Origin: Adiantum capillus-veneris
Taxonomy: Eukaryota > Streptophyta > Polypodiopsida > Polypodiales > Pteridaceae
NCBI GenBank assembly: GCA_014529385.2
Contig: CM043956.1
Location: 87,097,721 to 87,161,720 of the forward strand
Direction of reading: 5' to 3'
Length of the DNA stretch: 64,000 nucleotides
A program made the position numbers and the translations under genes. Positions 40,720 through 53,090 of the stretch are shown piece after piece. Below the pieces are notes generated by a model. It saw only the letters and a program-made list of their open reading frames with translations, was not told the DNA's origin and ran no database searches. Position 1 is the stretch's first letter. Every line of letters begins with the position of its first letter.

Positions 40720-43119
40720 TGTTGACTTTTGGTCAACGATCACTTAACGGCTACATTCGACGGCAACAACCAGCATGCCTTGCTTTGCCACGAGGCCTAG
40801 CATTTCGAAATATAACCAAAACCAACTACATCGTGTCATGTGCTCTATAGCCCCGCCATACAATCTCATGCACAAGTAAAACCCTAGCTAGGTTCACTTC
40901 ACACTCAAATGAACACTAACGCCCGTATCACACTATCACACTAGGGTGCTCGTCCCCTGTTACAGTGTCCCGTAGCCAAGAGCTACCACCATTTGAAGCC
41001 TATCAAAATGCTTCCTGTATTTTACTTTTTGAAGGTTGGCCAGGTCATGAAAAGATCATCGGCCTTGCTGGGTCGCCCCTCCAAGCAACAAACTTTCACT
41101 ACTACCTCGTCAAATTACCACACACCATCTCAACACAGTCGTGGTATGCCTGCCCCAGTGTGACGGGGGCTAAGATTAAAGTCAATAAAAAATACCTCTA
41201 TCTCGCCAACAGACTTTGAAAGTTATCTCTAACATTGAAATTTCAAATTTGGCTCTAAAATTTAAATTTGCAGGTAGGAATTTGGAAAAGAGAGCAACTC
41301 TCATCGAGGAGAACGGTACTCAGACGTGAAGCAAAAATTGTATCTTTGCATTTGTATGTAACAATAAATGTGAGCCTTGCGGAAGCTAGCATAGGGAATG
41401 TTTAGAGCAATCCACGATAACAGGGATGAAGCCCTAGTCTAGTCCAATGAAGATGTGATGCATCAACAGTTTTTTGGCCACTACACTAACACCATTATCT
41501 TCATATGGGAGGAGCAACATCTCTTTTATTGCCGAAAAGACTGGCTCAACATCGGAGCTCCTTACTGGCTCCTTTTTTACCTTACTTGTGCCTTATTTCT
41601 AAAAGTGGTCATGTAGTTTGCCACGTCACTTGCAAAAAAATTAACATTTCACCAAGGCCTCCCCGTGGCAGGCCAAAAATGTTGGAAACGCCATCGATGA
41701 GGGCGCACATCACGGAACAAAGCAGAGGGCAACATGCCATATTTTCCTTAAAAAAAGCAATGACTGCTTTGAGCCCACACAAGATGGAGGGAAACTTATC
41801 TGTTGTTTTGATAGGAACCATGCCACATAAGAAAGACCAAACTCGGGCAAATCCTTAGCCCCCCCCCCCCCCCCCCCCCCCACCACCACCACCACCACCA
41901 AATGGCAGCCAACTAGCTCGCTTCACAAGTTCCTCGTTCATCAATGATTCATTGTCGTCAGCACCCATTAGTAGTGACATATTGCACAAAGAAGTATGTT
42001 GTTCCGCCTTTTGCTACTACAAAGCCCAAAAATGCATGAACTACATGACAATACTCCATATTGGACATAGATTCAAGCATACCCATGTCCCTCTCCATAC
42101 CTACCCACGTTTAAAGAAAACAATTATGGGCATGACCAATACATATATATCAATGTCATTGACATTACAAGTGAACATGCTCATTATCAACACCTTAAGT
42201 ACACATGAAGACGGTGATGCACTAATAATTAGGGAAACTCACACTCATGACCATCAGGTATGTGTGTTCTACAACCATGTGGTCTATATATGAAGAAGAA
42301 AATATAGTTTGAGGGAGCAGCGATAGGCCTTCTCTTGATTGCTTTCATAAATGAGCTGAATTAGATTGCAAGACATATCCTTTCCTTTATGCTTGATGTT
42401 ACTGCGGCACAAAGTGCTCAAGAGGTACACATGCTGTTGTATGATGATGCCATAATGGTGAACATTGTAACCATAAGCTTCATTATGCATATTATTGACT
42501 ACACACTACAGCATCCCTACTACATCATCAATACCCAATAGAGGGTGTAGAAACATTGAAATAAAACTTACTACAATGTGCAACATGATTATGGCAAGGA
42601 AACCCTGGGTGGTTTTAATTGAAGGTGAAAGGATGACCTTTTTCCATATCCAATCAATTATGCTTGCATCTTGAAGACATGTTGCCTTATGCAAGACCTT
42701 CACAAGATGACAGAATTCACAATAAGGGATACGGTATTAATCATAGGAGAGATACAATCTCTTAGTCCTTATCACAAATCAACAAACTTGGCATTGGCCC
42801 AGCACTGGGTGTTTAGTTAAGGATTGTGCATGCCATCAAATATTTCTTCATATGTATAGTAGGTAAAGCAATGCAGCTCTATTAGATGGGTGAGCATAAA
42901 CAAATATATTCATACTTCTTGATGTTTTGGATTTTAAAACCCCTTCAATAAATTTACATCTATTGATTATTTATGTCCCTAATGTAAAATAAATTATGTA
43001 AGACTTTAGCAAATTCAATACCCTTCCATTGAACGCATGTACTATCTTACATATTCCATAGTGGACACCCCGGGTTGGGAAGCCATGATTTTGAAACACA
43101 AAAACTTCCTCTCATTTTG

Positions 43120-43121
<2 letters not shown>
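40720..43121. other. Intergenic, no gene seen
   Basis: Short frames only, none protein-like. It contains a 23-base C run followed by (CCA)n at 41859-41900. Confidence 0.5.
41859..41900. repeat. Poly-C and (CCA)n tract
   Basis: 23 C in a row (41859-41881), then CACCACC repeats. The length of the C run is unreliable in assemblies. Confidence 0.9.

Positions 43122-43185
<64 letters not shown>
43122..43185. repeat. (CT)n microsatellite
   Basis: About 31 uninterrupted CT units. Confidence 0.97.
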
Positions 43186-43189
<4 letters not shown>

Positions 43190-43909
43190 AAATATGATAC
43201 CCCCTCCCTTATTTTTAAGCTTGGGAGATAAATTAATGGGGGCCTATCCCTAACTTATACGCTTATGTAACTTGTAAAAAAAACCCCTCCCCTGCACTTA
43301 CGTGGTGCGGTAAGTTTTCCATGGTGAATCCCCCGGGGGGAAAAAATACAGCAAGATACTCATCATTTTGTATATATTATCTTCTTTTCTTTTTCTTTTC
43401 CTTTTCCTTTAATAGTTTTTTAGAGATTTCTAACTCTTAGCGGGCATAATCATGAGCCATATCGGCACACTCTAAATGCCAAGTTAAGAATATGTATGTA
43501 TGAGTGATTAAAATAATTTTGGCAAAATTTTGGCCAATTAATAATAATTGTAAGTAATTTTCCTTCAATTTTAGCACTAAAAAGCTAAAAAGAACAAATC
43601 ATCAACAAAAATTAATAAGTTGAGCCAGGAAAGTCAAAATTTACTTTTGCAAGCAAATGCCAAAACTTCAAAGCAAGGGCCTTGAACATGGCAAATATGG
43701 AAAGGTTTGGCACAGGATGGATTTTGAGCCAACTTCTAAGGATCAAAACTGCAAATTAAAGGGCATTTGTTGACCAAATATCAGAATCGAGAACGGATCA
43801 AACTGTCAGTGATATGGAAAGCAAGATATGATCACTGGAGGTAGGTATGAATGGGGCATTCCGGGTAGATTGGGAACATATAGTCAAAAGGGGCAAAATA
43901 AGCTCATTT

Positions 43910-43972
<63 letters not shown>

Positions 43973-45277
43973 TAGAGTTTCCTGCTTTGTTTCTGCCTGT
44001 TGCGACCACCTCAATAGCTCTTACTCCACCAGATTTGACAGGTATGATCTTAACCCTACAAGAACACCTGTGTATGCTTCACACTACACCAACATTACCA
44101 AAACAACAGATCAGAGTAGATCAAAGTCATAAATTCTACAAGTTGTCAAGGCCAATGGGGGAGTTCAAAACTTACCCAAAACAAAAACCTTTTCATTAAT
44201 AGACCCTTGGCAATTGGCAAAACCACTATATGCAAAAACACTTGCAAAAGAGGTTGGAACATTTCCCCAAACCCTAAAAACAGAGAAAATTGCACAGTAG
44301 GCTCCCCATAAGGCCAGGAACAACCTCCACTAGTTGGAATTGCAAGATCCCAACATGGATTGTCATCCATGTACCTTGATGACAAAATCAAGGCGGGAGT
44401 TGATCACTGGCTGGAGGATGCAAAAGTATAACTGACCATGCAAAACTAATCACAAAAAGGGGTCTTAAAATCTTTAAAACCTAATTATTTGTTACTATTA
44501 GTCTGCAAATGGTCATTTGGAACTAATCAAGGAAAAAGGGTCAGTTTTCAGCAAAAACATTATGGAGTAGGGTTAGGAGAAGAACATGAAGCTACCCCAC
44601 TAGCCAGAGTAGCAATTGAAACATTCTAAGGCTTTTTTCCAAAGCAACTTAAAACAAGAAGGAGTCTGGAAGAGGGTGAAACACAAGCATCAAGGAGAAA
44701 TAACACTAAAGGTCTAATAAAGGGCAAAGCAAAGCAAAATAGTACCTACAAAGTCGTGAAAATTACCTGGATCAATTTTCCCCTTCAAATGAATTCGAAA
44801 ACTGATGGAAGTTGTGGAGAGATAGGCAAGACCATGGTTTTCAAGCATAAATCATCTAGAGTCAAGGCGTTATCAAATGTCAATCAAAAGATCATTTAAT
44901 ATGGGGAGACAAAAGGGAAACAAGAGTTAGAATATAGATATGTGCTTGTAGACATATCTCAACCATGGGCCTAAAAGTGAGAGATAATGTTATCTCTAAC
45001 TAGAGGCCGAAAGGGAGACAGTCTACCAAAGAGCTAGGTGCCATAAGTTCTTTAAGCTCACCTCACCACCATGGGACCAAGAGGAGAGATAACTACATCT
45101 CATTAAGGGTCCATAATGGAGGCAGCTTAACAAAGAGCAAGGTGCACTTAATGAAGCTCTAAAAGACCTTAGGGTTGGCTTCATTAAAGCCTCCAAAGGT
45201 AAGTGTTAAAAGCCTTAAGACATAGTCTTTAATTTTTAACTTTAGTCAATTAATGTCCAAGTAGGCAAGGGGGCAAC
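43186..45277. other. Intergenic or leader of element G, no gene seen
   Basis: Holds the (CA)n(GA)n tract at 43914-43968 and AT-rich sequence. The 5' LTR and leader of element G should be here or further left, but I could not match anything to sequence after 57884. Confidence 0.45.
43914..43968. repeat. (CA)n(GA)n compound microsatellite
   Basis: CA units to 43940, then GA units to about 43968. Confidence 0.97.
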
Positions 45278-46003
45278 TTGCTTAAGCAGGGGCTGTGCTT
45301 AAGCAGGGGACTAGCAACGCCAGAAACAACTACAGCTTCGACTGCTCTTGAAGTACTGAAAACAAAAGAAAGAACAACCGATGATGCTAGTACCTCGGAT
45401 CAAGTCCAAAAGAGTCTAAAAAAACCAAGATCGCCTCATTCGCAAGTTGTGGTAGAGGAGGGAGCATAAATGATCAAGTCATTTGACATTGATGCACATC
45501 TAGACCAGATCAAGCTCCACTTTCAATGCCAAAGAGCTCTCTACAACTTGCATAAACTAGAGCTGGAGGAGACAAGGAAAGAGGCCATGAAAGCAGCCAA
45601 AAGCACAATGCAACTGCAAAACAAAATCGACGAGTTGCAAACAGTCCATTTGCGACTCCAATCTCAATTACAAAGGAAACAAGAGAACATTGCATATTAC
45701 TACAAGGAAGTCCAACAATTCAATGAAGCCAACACTACTCTACAAGAGTCTTATGTGGTGGTTAGTAAGACTCTGACCCAACTTCTAGCCGCCTTGCAGG
45801 AGACACTGAGCTCCATAAGCATAATAGCTAAACCGACCTCGCTGACCAAAGAGGTCCACGATCTAAAGGAGGCCCTTGCTCAAGAAAAATATGATAGGAA
45901 AATTATGACAACAGATCATAGAGCATTACAGAAATCTAAAGACGAAGAAATTGAAAATCTCAAAAAGCAGCTGCAAAGGCAAAGGCATTTTTGGATGCTC
46001 TAA
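45278..46003 (+). pseudogene. Element G first ORF, coiled coil
   Basis: Frame from ATG 45278 with one in-frame TAA (45467-45469) directly followed by ATG 45470. After it come about 175 residues with heptad-like Leu/Ile spacing (L-Y-N-L-H-K-L-E-L-E-E, L-Q-N-K-I-D-E-L-Q, L-R-L-Q-S-Q-L-Q), a long probable coiled coil. A frameshift near 45985 moves the reading to the frame of 45991-46212, which is charged and has no domain. By position it corresponds to the first ORF of element A, which also has a short coiled coil, but I see no sequence match. Confidence 0.55.
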
Positions 46004-46957
46004 GGACAACACGGGTGAAGCCAGTACAAACAGTCCCTGTGGAAGCTGAACAAACAGAAAGACTCGAGCCTTTCACCTTTGAAGCTTACAACATAGATAT
46101 GCCAGGTACAAGCACAGGAAAGGCAATGCAGGAGTCTGAAGATCCAGCCATGACGTCCCATCTTGGATATTGCAAAAGAAGAAATTCAGTGGTGGATCTC
46201 AGAAGTAAATGACCCTTCACACAAGGATTATCTGCAATATGAGCTCCAGGTGTTGGAGTCAGTGACCCTTCTCATGATCACTCCCGACGAAGTGGTAAAA
46301 AACCTCGGGCATGAGATGATCGCATTACCACTGAGATGAGGCAGGAGGCTCTATTATAGAAACAAAAAATGCTACCTACTCTTGAGCCAAACCAAAGAGG
46401 AGATTACAGGGATTTTCCTGTCACTGCCATACAAATTCATACTATCATTGACAATCAGCCAGTCTAGCAAAAGAAATGGTTTGAGCAGCCCAAATGATGA
46501 ATCATATCATAGAAATGCTCCACAGCATCTCAGGATCGACCCAACTTATTGTCCTATCAACAGACGGCGATCTTGGGAAAGCTTTTATTCATGGCAAAGC
46601 AAAAGACCAGCAGTCTTGAACTACCCAGTTATAACGAAGGCAAGCAATAAAATTCTTCCATCAGAACAGTATATGGTTCGGATGCTCAAAGGAGTCATCA
46701 ACATCAGAAGGAAATACGAGATCTTGCAGGTAGGTGTCTCTTCTAGTTTCACACAATAGCATTTTCTCAAATGATAGGTCGATCTATTATGGAGAATATA
46801 CGTCATATACCTGCGAGAGAACCTAGGAGTAGAGCGGTACAAATTGCAAAGCTTACGTAAAAATTCAATGGGGGCGAAGATTCTTGAAAGCACATCAAAG
46901 CATTTGAACAAGTATGTTTCCCTAGGAGAACACAACGAACTACATAAGAGAAATCGT
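46004..46957 (+). pseudogene. Element G gag, N-terminal part
   Basis: Broken frames with many stops. Near 46860-46900 the frame reads K-F-N-G-G-E-D-S, TGA, K-H-I-K-A-F-E-Q, which matches the opening of retrotransposon gag domains (F-x-G-x-x-x-P-x2-H-I-x2-F-E). Several stops follow the pattern CAG/CAA to TAG/TAA and TGG to TGA. The domain continues after the insertion at 46962-48301. Confidence 0.6.
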
Positions 46958-46961
46958 TTAA

Positions 46962-48301
46962 CACTAGGTTGGTAACCTAACAGGACATAAAAGTGTCCTT
47001 TCAGGGTTTTGAAAAAAACCTCCAAAACCATAGTAGATCCACTCATTTTGTAAAATCTTTCATGAGGTTATAGTTCAAGGCCTACTACACATGGAAAAAA
47101 TAAGAAACTTGTAAAATTTCTCATCTTTTGGTCACACCAAGCCTCCAAAGTGGATGGACCAGTGCATTTTCATCAAAACAATCATTTCTTACGTTTTCTT
47201 GTATAAAAATAAGATTAGGGATTTTTGTAGGAGTTGAGATAAATTCCCTAGTTAACTTCAATGGGTTGGTGATCAGAACATATGATTGCTTCTCACTCAC
47301 TATTTTTTGTTTTGCCAAAATAAATAGGTACAAAAAAAGTTGAATTTTTACCATTCTACAAACATATCATCAAAGTTTCTATAGCCATGCTCAATACAAA
47401 TAATATATGCATGTTTTCTTAGTTCCCTATTGTCCTTTATGTTCATAAGGATCCATGGAGCATGTCAAAAGAATAATACATCTCTTACCAAGGGGAATCT
47501 TGGGGACAAAGATGAAGTGTTAAATACAGCAAACATGAAAAAACTGGGTTCAACATTATGAGTTGTAGAATCCCATAGAAATTATTCAATATCTAGCCAA
47601 ATTTGATCCTTATGACTAGATATGGTTACTACCTACAAAATGCATGTAGTTGTCACAAGAAACTAACAATATTGAAAAAGCTATACTTCATATACTAGAA
47701 TGTTTCGTTTTCTTCTATAATTGAAAAAATCAACCATCGTTGTGTACTATGCAAAATAGGGTATTAGGTGCCCCAAAACTCAAGGAATGTTAGCTTTATG
47801 TTACAATATGCGACATAGAAAATCAGAAATGCATTTGGATATCATGAAATCCACCAAAAAAAATCATAGAAGAGCTAAAATTGGCTAAAAAACAGGATTT
47901 GACAATTTTTGTAATTTGGTCATAACTTACAACTTTAATATTTATTTCTCCCTAGAAGCATTAGGACATGTTGAGGACTACTAAAGATAGTTCTCTAGCA
48001 TTATAGACCTCACAAACATGAATTCTAGAGTGGTATAATTGCAAAAAGTTTAAAAAAGCCAAAAACTGGACCCGTTTTTTCACACAGTTTAGGTTGTGAA
48101 ATGTTGTGCAAGGACAATGTTAAAGATGGAATTGATATTCCAAAAAAATGTCGAGTTTTTTTCAGCTCATGAGACAACTTTCTAGATAGATAACACCTCA
48201 AAATCCATTTTGAAACTCTTGACATAATTCAAGAAAAATGGTCAATTAACAGGACATAAAAGTGTCCCAGGACATAAAAGTGTCCCATTACCAACCTAGT
48301 G
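46962..48301. mobile_element. MITE-like element with CACTAGG termini and TTAA target
   Basis: 14-bp inverted termini, CACTAGGTTGGTAA (46962-46975) and TTACCAACCTAGTG (48288-48301), are flanked by TTAA on both sides (46958-46961, 48302-48305). The 16-bp motif GGACATAAAAGTGTCC lies just inside the left end (46983-46998) and twice inside the right end (48252-48267, 48270-48285), all in one orientation. The 1.3-kb interior has no coding region. TTAA target duplications point to piggyBac-like transposition; the CACTA start recalls CACTA elements, which make 3-bp duplications instead. Removing it rejoins the gag of element G. Confidence 0.8.
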
Positions 48302-48305
48302 TTAA

Positions 48306-48657
48306 GCTTGACTTTGAGTAGGAAGGCTAGGGATTGGAATAGGATCTTAAGGATGGAAGAGAAAATGATTTACCCTACTCTTTGAAGATTGTTCCTAAAG
48401 GAATATATACGAGAAGGTGTGCTTTGGGGTGTAGCATCTCACCTACAAAAGGCCAAACGTGAGAAAGACTAGTCAGTGAGAGACTTTATCAGTCTTCTAA
48501 AGCACTTAAACTCTCTTTGTCCTGTAAATGAACGTTCCAACAATAACCAATTTCTTGATAGATTCCTCCGAGGATTGCAACATGAAAATATCTATAATGG
48601 CCTAGTCATTAGAGGTATTACTACTTGGGAGGCATTCACTACCAAAGCAATCCAATT
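48306..48657 (+). pseudogene. Element G gag, middle part
   Basis: Continues the gag domain after the MITE-like element: L-T-L-S-R-K-A-R-D-W, then Y-P-T-L, then L-Q-K-A-K-R-E-K-D. From 48476 an open stretch has V-R-D-F-I-S-L-L-K-H-L-N-S-L-C-P and F-L-R-G-L, the usual second half of a retrotransposon gag capsid. It is broken at 48657 by the LTR element. It encodes the particle protein of element G and is clearly dead. Confidence 0.75.
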
Positions 48658-48978
48658 TGTAAAGTGTGATCTTTGTCCTAGAATATGAGTCAAGGAGTGA
48701 AGAGAAGGAATTATCTCACATGCAATGGTGCAAGGTTGTAGAGCTACTTAAAGCTCATTTGATGAATGAGTAAATACACATCTATTTTGCAACACATCTC
48801 CCTTGTTTATGGTGATCTTGTGATGGCTTAGCAAATACTCAAGATCGTGTTTATGAGTCCAAGTTAATTGATCTTGGAACCTAATTCACTTGAATGATAA
48901 TCTAGCCAACACACACTCACTTGTGTGCACGATGTTTATCTTTCATCCACCCTAACTAGCACAATCCCATTCCCATCA
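48658..48978 (+). repeat. 5' LTR of the LARD-like element
   Basis: Matches 50966-51288 over its full length. Confidence 0.92.
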
Positions 48979-50965
48979 AGTGCTATCAGAGCACCAGGCT
49001 ATGCTCGTTAGGTTTGTTATTATGCATTTTTTTTAGTGATTATCATTTCATTAGAGTGATTAATATTTATTAATCCTTCTAATTGTTGTTTGATTACCAA
49101 GCTTCGGGCATGTCCTTGAATTAAGTCCTTGGGCCACTAACCTTCTTGATAATCAACAAAGATTAGTGCTTTTACTTAAATATGTAATTGCATTATTGCA
49201 TTAGACCTATTCCCACTCATTTTGCATCAATAAGTTGCTCCTCACTTGAACAAAATTGCATTGATCCATTGGTATGTATGCATAGCGTTTCCCAAGAGCT
49301 TTCATTTGAGCCCGTCTACACACATCTTGGACTAAGCATTACAAGTTAACGGTATAATTAAAATCAAGCTTTGAAGCTGAGATATCTGCTCTTCTTGCAA
49401 GTATCTAGGAAGATTTGTGTGTCTGTTTGAGAGCAATCAATGCTCAAGACACTTTTGGTGGAGGTGAACATTTAAAGGATTTCAAAAACCTCAAAAGCAT
49501 GTGAAAGTACACCTTTTTTAAAGGCATCTTGACTTTGTAGAAGGGGGTAAGCATCAAAGACAAGCACATGCTCTTAACCTACCTCTCAGAGCCCTACATT
49601 CAGTTCCGCTTACAAACCTCGTTCTGACACATGCACGCGAATGGATCACTTTTAGAAAGCCTCCTTCATGCTCCTCGCTACTTATGGCTTGCAACTTGTA
49701 ACCAGTTGTTCCATTACTCTTGGCCTCAGCTCGTCATCACCCGTGCTCAGCAACAGATCTCCATGACCTAGTTCCTACAGTCCAGCTCAGCACCATCTCG
49801 TCCAGCATCGCCTCCAAGTCACACTGCCAAATTTTCTCCCCTTGCAAGTGGATAACCACCACAGGGCAAAAAAAAAAGGAAGCAAAACCAGCAGCCTTTT
49901 TCAGCCATAGCTAATCCTTGCAGGCGAGCAAGATTCACCAGCGACTACAGAAGGGGAGCCCGACTACTCACGACACCTCCTTATCTTTGTGTGCCATGTA
50001 GCGCTATCATCTCTCTATAGTGCAGGGCTCAAGGGCACCTCATTTTCCCAAGCCGCCCTCGGGCCTCGGGTCTAAGCACTCATTCCAAGGTGACTACATC
50101 AAGCCACCATATCAAGCCACCATCAACCTCAATATCGACAACATTGCCCTCGACAATCACATCAAATTTTTCTCCCTTTTTTAATGTTAAAAGATAATAT
50201 ATATTAAAAAACACAATTTACTAAAGCACCAGTTCCCGCTTTCCAAAGGGACTCCTTCACTTGGTTCTTGGCTCCGCCCAGCAAGCAGGGGTTTGAAAGT
50301 TCCTTAATTGCCAAGCCTATCATCACATGCCTCTTTCTTTTTCATGAGGGTGCAAGTCAAAAAGGGTTTAGAGAGTGCTAGTGCGGTTGTATGCTTGTAA
50401 TCCCTTTGTAGTGCATACCATGCAACTAGTTGATAGAGTAATTATTGCAAAGCACAAAATCGAGTCAAAAAATGCAAATCCAACAAACTGTGTGGCTCCA
50501 ACGGAGAAAGGTCGGGCATTGATCGACTAAGGGAGGATGACCAAAGGGAAATTGGCAGCAATAGCATTTGCATCCGTGTTAGTAGGTTTTTTTTTTTCAT
50601 TGTGGTTTTCAGCATTGCACTTCTTTTTTCAATAAAGCCAAATTGCACAACAAAAGGGGAAAAGAAGCACTTGTTCGAGGGGAGGATACAAAGACAAAGA
50701 CCATGAAGTAGTTGAAGACAAAGCATTGAAGAAGACGAAGGTGCTCTTGGATTAGAGCGAAGTATACATTTCTAGGAATTTTGCTCTTGGATTAGAGCAT
50801 TGTTTTTTGGCTCCTGGATTGGAGTGTTATGATGTTTGTCTCCTGGATTGGGGATGGTATCCTCGATTGGCGATGGTCTCCTGGACTGGAGATGTTCTTT
50901 TGCTCCTGGATTGGATTGTGCCAGTGATGTCAGTTTCTTCCTAGTCCAAACCTCAAGGGGAGGAT
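48979..50965 (+). other. Interior of the LARD-like element, no gene seen
   Basis: The primer site is at 48981. There is AT-rich sequence and a GC-richer stretch (49560-50100) with only a 64-residue frame (49720-49914) of no recognisable type. 'gctcttggattagagc' and 'ctcctggattggag' variants recur at about 50740-50920. The PPT is at the right end. Confidence 0.6.
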
Positions 50966-51288
50966 TGTAAAGTGTGAGCTTTGTCCTAGAATATGAGTCA
51001 AGGAGTGAAGAGAAGGAATTATCCCAGATGCAGTGCTGCAAGTTTGTAGAGCTACTTAAAGCTCATTTCATGAATAAATAAAAACAAATCTATTTTGGAA
51101 CACATCTCCCTTGTTTATATGGTGAGCTTGTGATGGCTTAGCAAATACTCAAGATCGTGTTTATGAGTCCAAGTCAATTGATCTCGAAACCTAATTTGGT
51201 TGAGTGATAATCTAGCCAACACACACTCACTTGTGTGCATGATTTTTATCTTTCATGCACCCTAGCTAGCACAATCCCATTCCCATCA
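50966..51288 (+). repeat. 3' LTR of the LARD-like element
   Basis: Matches 48658-48978 and is followed by CAATT. Confidence 0.92.
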
Positions 51289-51293
51289 CAATT

Positions 51294-52375
51294 GGACAAA
51301 AAATTTCATGATTACAGGTGAAAGAGTGTCCTTTGAGCCAAATTCTAGTAGCTCGCAAGCATCGGGGCATGAGCCAATGACCATAAAACCTATTGTTAAA
51401 GAGCCAAAGATATCTGAGATGACGTTAGCATATCTCACCAAGGCCATTCAAGAAATTCTTAGAGATAATCATGCTCCACAAAACAATCATATGTATCCAA
51501 GAAGGGAACAACAATGATGTCGCTTTGGTCCACATAGCACTAGTGAGAATGCCCTACACTTAGAGTAAAATTCAATGGAAATTGCAATGCATGTGGTAGG
51601 TATGGTCACCAAGCTAAGTGTTGTATAATTCTCAAAGTGTGATGGCGAATAGACCGCCCTTGGCCTGGACGGATTCACCCGAGTTCTTGCCTTGATGCAT
51701 GTCCCACCTATTGAACAACTATCACAACACATGGTTCCTAGAGCCCAAAATGTTGCTCAAGCTACATCGCTACCACCTCCAGTGCTAGGACTACAGCCCC
51801 CGCACCCAAGAGTCACCCTTATGAATCATATGGGTTGTGAGCCATCTAGTGCTTGTTTGGAAGAAAGGCTGTGAGGAAGATATAGACCATAATATTGCCT
51901 ATGGGATGGATACACTTGAGGAGTGTCCACAATACTACATGGAGGACTACTGGGGACAAGTCAAACCTATTTATGAAGTAGCTTCTCTTGCAGTAAGAGG
52001 CCAAAATATCAATCTCACTACCAAGAGACCACCTCTTCAATGCTATGAGTGTGGGGTCCGCATCATGTAGTTGAGTTTCCTATTAGACTACAAAAGAATG
52101 TCACACTAGTGCATACCAATCAAGGGAGCACATCTACAATGCCAATACTCATGTGTATTCGATGTGGCATAGACCATTGGATTGCCCAATGTCCTAATAA
52201 TCCAAATGCACCAAGGATCACGCCATTGAACTTAATTGAGATTATTAAGGTGCCATCACAAAGTACACCAGTGGTACCAGTAAATGTACTCACACGATTG
52301 ATGCTCCAAAATTATATTCTTGAAGAAAGAGACGTGGCATCAGTCGCCCAATCCAAGAAGAAGAAGAAAACATGA
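51294..52375 (+). pseudogene. Element G gag, C-terminal part with zinc knuckles
   Basis: Continues gag in broken frames. At 51583-51621 is an intact CX2CX4HX4C knuckle, C-N-A-C-G-R-Y-G-H-Q-A-K-C. Near 52030 is C-Y-E-C-G followed, after a frameshift, by P-H-H-V-V-E-F, which resembles a CX2CX3HX4C knuckle with its last Cys as Phe. Near 52160-52190 is C-I-R-C-G-I-D-H-W-I-A-Q-C, an intact CX2CX3HX4C knuckle. The tail is Lys-rich. Three knuckles of two spacings in one gag is unusual; the CX2CX3HX4C type also occurs, degenerate, in element A at 9342. Confidence 0.7.
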
Positions 52376-52578
52376 AGGAAGAGATTACAAAAGGTAGCAA
52401 AGTTAAACCCCAGTTCAAAAGACTAACATAGGGACTGGTGACGACCCCGCGATATGAATGACGTTGAAAATGATTCTGATTCAGATGAGACCATGGAGAC
52501 TAAAACGGCCACCATTAGAAAAAAAAACAAGGAGGTTCACTTGAGGGGGACGAACTGCCACAACTTGTACCTTTAAAT

Positions 52579-52932
52579 ATGATAGGAGCAATGTATATAC
52601 ATTCTGATGACCTACAAGATGAAGTCTTGACTAACATTAGAACCAGTAGCGTCTCAGAAGACTATAGCCTACACAATTCGAAGTCGAAATCATTAGTTGA
52701 AATTGACTCTGAGGAAGAAGAATCTGAGTTAAATATTGGTGTAAATATGGGAACAAACCATTCAAGGCCCAGTGGTACCCTAGATGACAATCTACCCTGG
52801 AGAGGAGAAGACACAAGTAGTGATTTATCTAGCAACTCTACACTAGAGACCACCGACTATAATCAAAAATTAGACAAGAGGAGTAAGCAATATAAGAGGC
52901 GACGATATCAAGCAAGTAATGTGCTAGGATAA
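52579..52932 (+). pseudogene. Element G acidic linker between gag and RT
   Basis: 117 residues, Ser/Asp/Glu-rich (E-I-D-S-E-E-E-E-S-E-L-N-I), then basic (K-R-S-K-Q-Y-K-R-R-R). No Asp-Thr/Ser-Gly or other protease motif is seen here or in the flanking broken frames, although this is where gypsy proteases normally lie. It is likely disordered. Confidence 0.45.
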
Positions 52933-53090
52933 ATGAAAAGAAATCTACCGCAGAATAGCTCATTTATATGGGGGCATGTGATGCTCATCGGAAGTTGGTA
53001 GATAATTGGGGTGAATACCTTCAAAGCGTCATGTGGTGTAGCCCACAACCCATTGACATTTCATAGTTAGAGGCCACAAAGAAGCCAAAG

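Larger units (their letters stand above)
48658..51288 (+). mobile_element. Non-autonomous LTR element (LARD-like), TSD CAATT
   Basis: LTRs 48658-48978 (321 bp) and 50966-51288 (323 bp) begin TGTAAAGTG and end CCCATCA. CAATT duplicates the target (48653-48657 and 51289-51293). The primer site TGCTATCAGAGC (48981-48992) is one base from the initiator-tRNA type, and a PPT AAGGGGAGGAT (about 50955-50965) precedes the 3' LTR. The 2-kb interior has no gag or pol. The LTRs have diverged by a few per cent by eye, so the insertion is not recent. It interrupts gag of element G. Confidence 0.92.

Noticed and set aside
46962-48301. Classic CACTA (En/Spm) element
   Set aside because: The flanks are TTAA on both sides and not an equal 3-bp duplication; the TTAA reading fits better, though it is not proven.
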